From Penaeus vannamei (taxonomy: Eukaryota > Arthropoda > Malacostraca > Decapoda > Penaeidae), in the NCBI RefSeq assembly GCF_042767895.1, contig NC_091572.1, forward strand, positions 23,525,587 through 23,538,086: a stretch of 12,500 bases of DNA, in the 5' to 3' direction. The position numbers were made by a program, and so were the translations under genes. The notes under the pieces were generated by a model. That model had not been told where the DNA came from and made no database searches. It worked only from the letters and a program-made list of their open reading frames with translations. Of this stretch, positions 8,278 through 12,500 are shown piece after piece. The first letter of the stretch is position 1. Each line of letters starts with the position of its first letter.

Positions 8278-8795
8278 CACACAGAAAAACTACTACAGAC
8301 ATGTTTTTTAAAGAAAGCTTAGATTAAGAAGGAAAATTGGAAAAATAACGCATCAGTAGATTACAAGCATTCTCATTAAATCAGTAGGATTTCCTACAAC
8401 TCAAAAACAAGGAGCAGCTGTTATACAGGAAAGCAATTCCCCATGCACAGTGAGACTTCTCCCTCGACATGTTGAACCTACAATTGTAAGTGAGGGTATA
8501 TCTAATAAAGTAAAGGGTGAAGAACAAAAAAATTTTGATTAATACTTCAAGTTCAAATGTGGCTAATATCATTTAGTACATCTAATCTCTGGAACATAAA
8601 AACTGGCCAGTCACACTAAATCCTTGAGTTCACTGTCACCAAGTTGTTTTCTATTCTAATTACCAAACTCTTAACCCCTATGATCTTGATGACATGACCA
8701 TCATCATAAAAAAATTAGCTTTAGAGGTAGGTGACATGAACGTACTATCACAGGAAAATTTGACTGAGAATGCTGTTCTTGCAGGTATAAGCTGA

Positions 8796-8977
8796 GGAAA
8801 TTTCAGACCTTTTTAGGACTTTTTAAGACTCATGTCAATTGCTTTTTAAGACCTGGAGCCACTTGTTCCTCAATACACACTTCCCCATAATGTGTAGGCC
8901 TACATATCGCATCAGCGACCAAAATAAAAAATTCACCCCATATCTTTTACAGTCTCTCTCTGACAGTCCATGCCAGA

Positions 8978-9033
<56 letters not shown>

Positions 9034-9197
9034 CAAAAGTAAATGGTCTAATATTGCTGACAAATGATTTCTGAGTGAAGTGTGACGGCGACCACCAGTA
9101 ACATATATTTTTATTTACACAAAGATTTTGAAAATATTTCAAGACCTGCGACAGGAAAAGCTCCATTTTTTAAGATCTTTTAAAGCCTTAAATTTCC
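8796..9197. mobile_element. 402-bp inverted-repeat element nested in copy B
   Basis: The left end, GGAAATTTCAGACC then TTTTTAGGACTTTTTAAGAC, is mirrored by the right end, which reads GGAAATTTAAGGC then TTTAAAAGATCTTAAAAAAT on the minus strand. This gives imperfect terminal repeats of about 33 bases. Internal TTTTTAAGAC-type units recur at both sides. No clear target-site duplication is visible and no open frame is credible, so the superfamily is left open. It carries a T52 tract and a TGTAGGCCTACA palindrome near 8894. Confidence 0.5.
8980..9031 (+). repeat. T52 homopolymer
   Basis: Fifty-two consecutive T lie inside the nested element. The poly-Phe and poly-Lys open frames crossing it (8839-9042 plus, 8933-9166 minus) are artefacts of this tract. 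Confidence 0.95.
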
Positions 9198-9392
9198 CCA
9201 AAAATTCTGTAAGATATTTCAATATTTTTTAAAAATTGTCCGGAAAACCTGTTCTATGCTCAGGTTTCTATTACTGGCCACCGAGACTGGCAGCACAAGT
9301 TATATCTAAAAAAATGAATATTATAAAAAAACAAATAAATGACACTAATAACAAAATGTTAATTATGATTATTATTATTGCACTGAGTTATG

Positions 9393-9680
9393 ATGTCAAA
9401 CTCATTTACCCCAGGGGGCCACAATTAACCTTAGTATAGAGTATGTGGGCCAAATAATCATGAGTCGATGCAATGAAACAGCCTTATGGTTCACATGAAA
9501 ACATAGAAGACCATTTAATTCATTACAAAAACACAATAACAGAAAAAATAAAACATAAAATAAATAATAAAAAAGTGTCTTCATCTTAAAAGATGAAGGA
9601 CTGGCTTCACTAATCATGTGAAACGGCTGACTATAAGACTGCATACAGGAGTGCGGCAGGCCACATGTATGACACCCCTG
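9393..9680. mobile_element. hAT-like non-autonomous remnant inserted in copy B
   Basis: The right end, read on the minus strand, is CAGGGGTGTCATACATG then TGGCCTGCCGC. The left end has TGTCAAACTCATTTACC then CCAGGGGGCCACA. CAGGGGTGTCAAACTC tips are characteristic of a widespread group of hAT elements. The interruption falls exactly where copies A and C continue from the GTTATGG-type block into GACTACC, so this is an insertion relative to them. The left tip (CAGGGG) is lost or mutated and no clean 8-bp duplication remains. Confidence 0.55.
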
Positions 9681-9955
9681 ACCTAGAGAGATGATACAGA
9701 GTTGGTACAAGGGAAATAGTTTATTACCACCTGCATAAAGCAAATCCAATGACATAAACATTGGAAAATGGCAAAGAAGCTAAAATTACTTATCCAGAAA
9801 AAGAGGAAATAACACTGCAAAGGGGAGGCATAGAGTCTTGTCACCACACGTATTCATGTGCACCCAGCCTACAAGCTAAACAAATGTCAAAGTGCCCTAT
9901 TGCCCATATTTTGGGCCAAGTGATGGCAGGAAAGTATCTGCATCCAATAGATTAA

Positions 9956-10366
9956 TACTTGTGTTTGGATTTTTATTTTTGTATTGAAACTGCAGCAATA
10001 AATTATAATTTCTTCTTTAAAGCAACTTGGAAAATTGAGAGCTCCAGAGTCCAGGGTGAGTAGCTACTTATTTACCCTTCAAGAAGTTAGACAGACTATA
10101 GTTATCATCACCTCTCTTATAGCTTGTTTATGAAAAGATTTGGTCAGGTTGATTAGCCAACAGCATGATCACTATGTTAATTGGCAAAGTTTACTAGTAG
10201 ACAAGTGTTCTATAGTCATGTGCCAAATTAAAGTGTATGGGATTAGTACTTACGTTATGCAAAATATAACACATTGCAATATGAACTGTCTGTCCCTTTT
10301 TTGCTAAAGGAAAAGAATATTGAAGACATTAAGCAGTAGTAGTATGAGAATTTTTTTTCTCATTCT
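9956..10366. other. Non-coding spacer, no feature seen
   Basis: This is AT-rich sequence between copies B and C with stops in all frames. No repeat relation to the rest of the window was found by eye. Confidence 0.5.
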
Positions 10367-11008
10367 TTAACTCCTATGAAAAAATCAGGCTTGAGAGGCA
10401 GGTGATGTGCTGTGGGTCGAGGTGATGCAAACATGAGCATTTCAGCTGAAGGCCAGAGTGACAGGAATGACTTGCCACAAGTGCACAAAGCTCTTGGAGG
10501 GTGATTAGACTCATTTGGTGTTTAGGAAGAGGCTTTTGCATTATTCTCATCCATAAACCAGTATGGAATACAATGTCTGTGAGTCATGACTGGAAGAGCA
10601 CCAGCTCCAAGAAGGATACTGGAGGGTGAGCAGCCACGCAGGTTGTATTACAGAAAATTGAATATTGCAAAAAAATTAAAAAATAAAATAAAATGACACA
10701 AATAATAACATTTTACTTATTGCTATTATTATTGCCCTGAGTTATGGACTACCAAAAGAGATGATATGGAATATGTGTGTAGAAAACAGTCTATCACCAG
10801 TTGGATTTAGCAAATCAAACTTTTCACTTTTCCAGAAAGAGAGAAAATAACATCGCAGAGGGGAAGCATACATTTTTGTCAGTACACGAGTGTTTATATG
10901 TGCCCAGCCTACAAGCTGCACACCCATCAGAATGGCCTCTCAAGTATGCCTAATGCTAGTAGTTTGGGCCACATGACGGCAGTGAAACATCTGAATCAAA
11001 CAGGTTAA
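10367..11008 (+). mobile_element. Dispersed repeat, copy C, most complete TTAA-to-TTAA copy (642 bp)
   Basis: It begins TTAACTCCTATGA and ends AAACAGG-TTAA. It shares ordered blocks with copies A, B and D: GAGGCAGGTGA, GAGTCATGACTGGAAG, ATGACACAAATAA, GAGTTATGG, GAGATGATA, CAGAGGGGAAGCAT, CCCAGCCTACAAGCT and GGGCCACATGACGGCAG. Its reversed right tip, TTAACCTGTTTGATTCAGATG, resembles that of copy B. No transposase frame is present. The minus-strand open frame 10742-10927 is not kept in the other copies. Confidence 0.6.
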
Positions 11009-12339
11009 AAAATACGGCTAATCTGGCTGAAATTTAGATCAGTTCACTGTGGATAGTCTTATAATCATGTTTCATATTACCCAGAGCTATGGATAATTTC
11101 ACACACCTATGCTATCTTCAGTGCGCAAAATGTTAAAACAAAATGTTTATCTTCACCTTGATTCTAAAGCCCTTCCTCCCCCCTAGATGCAAGCCTACTC
11201 CCCCCCCCCCCCCCACACATGCATATGTGAATGCGTGCCCCCCCCCCCCCACACACACACACACAAAATCACACACACTACATGCATATACACTCACACA
11301 CATATACACACAAAAATAATTCTGTAATGGACAGTGCATGACCTTGGAAACAACAGGTTGAAGGTCTTAAATATCATCTGTAAGAAATTCATAGGCATAC
11401 AAAACAACATTTAACAAAAAAATAAACGAGTAGGCCTATATGTTACTGAGACAGACAAGCAATCGCCACCTTTTAGAGCATCCGAAAAGGGTAAGAAACA
11501 ACACAATTTAAACTGCAGTGGCCTCATATTTTCCGGTAAATGACAAAAATATCCGCTGCATATCACTGCTCAGAGAATGTCAACAACACACTCACACGTC
11601 CTGAGTTCTTAAAGTTTGTTTTCTACAGTTTGGCACAAAGTGCTAACAAATGGGGGGTACAGGGGAGGCTTGCCCTCCTGTCTAGGGAATAAATGGAAGG
11701 TAGTAAAGGTTAGGTTAGATTTTATGGTTTACATGATACCTTGGTTTTTGGGAATTGTCTCTTAGAAGGTGCGTTGCTCTCAGTAACAATTACCAAAACA
11801 AGCAGTAGGCAAAGTACAAGACAATTATAACATTCATATAAACAATGACAACAGTAAATGTTCAGAACAGGACTGTGCAAAGATTATGAAATACTCAAAA
11901 AACACAAAAATCACATCAATGAATATGGTTAGGAATAAAAAGTTATTTGCAGAAGGTAAAGCCACAATCAGTTATCACAATCTCTGAATCTGCACAACCA
12001 TATTGTGACCTTCCAACAAAGGCTCAGAAACCTCTGCCATACACATTCCTCTATAAAAGAACTCACCAACCTCTCTGACAATTTATCATCAAAAATAGAG
12101 CTAGTGCAACCTAATCTTACTGAATGTTAAGGGAAAAGGTCTCTCATCCTTTGCTGAAATGCAAAATGCAAAGACCACTGCATCATGTCATGCAGTCCTC
12201 TTCTAAACAATTACCAAGGGAAAAGTAGTATAAACACGATAATAAAATAATCATCATTTGGACTGACATTATCTAAATATAACTGCTTTACTTTCTTTAC
12301 AACATATATAAAAGCAATTCACACCACCTTTCCACTCAC
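11009..12339. other. Non-coding stretch with microsatellites, no gene seen
   Basis: Apart from the C/CA-rich tract at 11200-11315 the sequence is ordinary AT-rich DNA. A short imperfect palindrome, AGGGGAGGC/GCCCTCCT, sits near 11672-11690. GGTTAGGTTAG near 11707 contains two units like the arthropod telomere repeat, but no array. Confidence 0.45.
11200..11315 (+). repeat. Compound poly-C / (CA)n microsatellite with ATGCATAT units
   Basis: C15 at 11200-11214 is followed by ACACATGCATATG. C13 at 11238-11250 is followed by about seven CA units, then interrupted CA repeats and another ATGCATA. The minus-strand open frame 11133-11339 encodes only Gly/Val/Cys-rich repeat translation and is not a gene. 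Confidence 0.9.
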
Positions 12340-12500
12340 CTTTACTCAAAGTTGCACATATATCAAAGAAAACAAAGTCCAGGAGATCATTTTTATGTAT
12401 TCTTCTTTCCGATTTTAATATCGCACTTGGTTTTACTCTTATTTATCAGGTTCTGTTTCGCTTTCCTTCTTTACTCATTAATTTGCACAATATCTTCAGT
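12340..12500 (-). other. Possible non-coding leader exon ending in a strong 5' splice donor
   Basis: On the minus strand AACTTTGAGTAAAG is followed by GTGAGTGG at 12339, which is a near-consensus donor. The sequence before it has stops in all frames and could be a 5' untranslated exon for the gene at 5660-6109, which needs one because its start-codon exon has an upstream acceptor. The link is inferred over about 6.2 kb and other donors could serve. The left limit at 12500 is simply the window edge. Confidence 0.2.

Larger units (their letters stand above)
6128..8670. other. AT-rich non-coding stretch, likely intronic
   Basis: No convincing exon is seen on either strand. The stretch holds A-rich simple sequence at 6197-6235 and 6840-6863 and an A38 tract at 8239-8276. 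If the minus-strand gene has an upstream leader exon, this would be part of its first intron. A consensus-like minus-strand donor, CCAG then GTATGA, occurs near 7370-7376 but no open exon with an acceptor could be paired with it. Confidence 0.45.
8671..9955 (+). mobile_element. Dispersed repeat, copy B, TTAA-bounded, interrupted by two other elements
   Basis: It begins TTAACCCCTATGA at 8671, matching TTAACTCCTATGA of copy C. It ends at TTAA 9952-9955 after a block shared with C (GGGCCA, ATGNCGGCAG or ATGGCAGG, ATCTG). Removing the inserts at 8796-9197 and 9393-9680 leaves about 595 bp, close to the 642 bp of C. The right end read in reverse, TTAATCTATTGGATGC, resembles the TTAACCCATTGG tip of 3764-4251, so the family is probably a decayed piggyBac-like non-autonomous element. 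The open frames 9236-9439, 9402-9761 (minus) and 9761-9955 are not conserved in the other copies. Confidence 0.6.

Noticed and set aside
9402..9761. 119-codon minus-strand open frame
   Set aside because: It crosses the hAT-like insertion and repeat copy B, and the frame is not open in the homologous copies.
11707..11717. Telomere-like TTAGG units
   Set aside because: There are only two units with no array.

Overview
The window looks like AT-rich, intron- and repeat-dominated animal nuclear DNA. It holds long homopolymers, (CA)n, (TTTG)n and (AAAAT)n tracts, several nested DNA-transposon remnants and only short open frames. There are no operons, no bacterial-type genes and no rRNA or tRNA gene that I can recognise. 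An invertebrate such as a marine arthropod is plausible from the texture, but the sequence does not prove a taxon.

Layout. 1-93 is the right end of a short element ending GGG-TTAA. 94-1144 is featureless. 1145-1431 is copy A (+) of a dispersed repeat. 1432-5148 is a 3.7 kb composite element bounded by TTAA, with matching ends starting CCCA and no visible transposase. Inside it are two ~1 kb arms in inverted orientation around a 57-base spacer (axis near 2738), a third diverged copy of part of an arm (4362-4650), a GC-rich 488-bp TTAA-bounded element nested in the right arm (3764-4251) and terminal subunits (1432-1566 and 4927-5148). Copy D of the dispersed repeat (minus strand) abuts it at 5149-5460.

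The best coding candidate is a small two-exon gene on the minus strand at 5660-6109. Exon 1 carries an ATG in good context and a GTAAGT donor. A 90-bp intron follows. Exon 2 is phase-compatible and open for 78 codons to a TGA. The predicted 119-residue product is unrecognised. A non-coding leader exon may lie at the right edge (12340 and above). If so, 6128-12339 would be its first intron.

From 6128 to 12339 there is AT-rich non-coding sequence with two further copies of the dispersed repeat. B (8671-9955) is interrupted by a 402-bp inverted-repeat element with a T52 tract and by a hAT-like remnant. C (10367-11008) is cleaner. Both B and C begin TTAAC and end TTAA, so the dispersed repeat is itself probably a decayed piggyBac-like non-autonomous element. 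At least five TTAA-bounded elements or fragments therefore lie within 11 kb. The most notable structure is the large inverted repeat, which would form a long hairpin RNA if transcribed.
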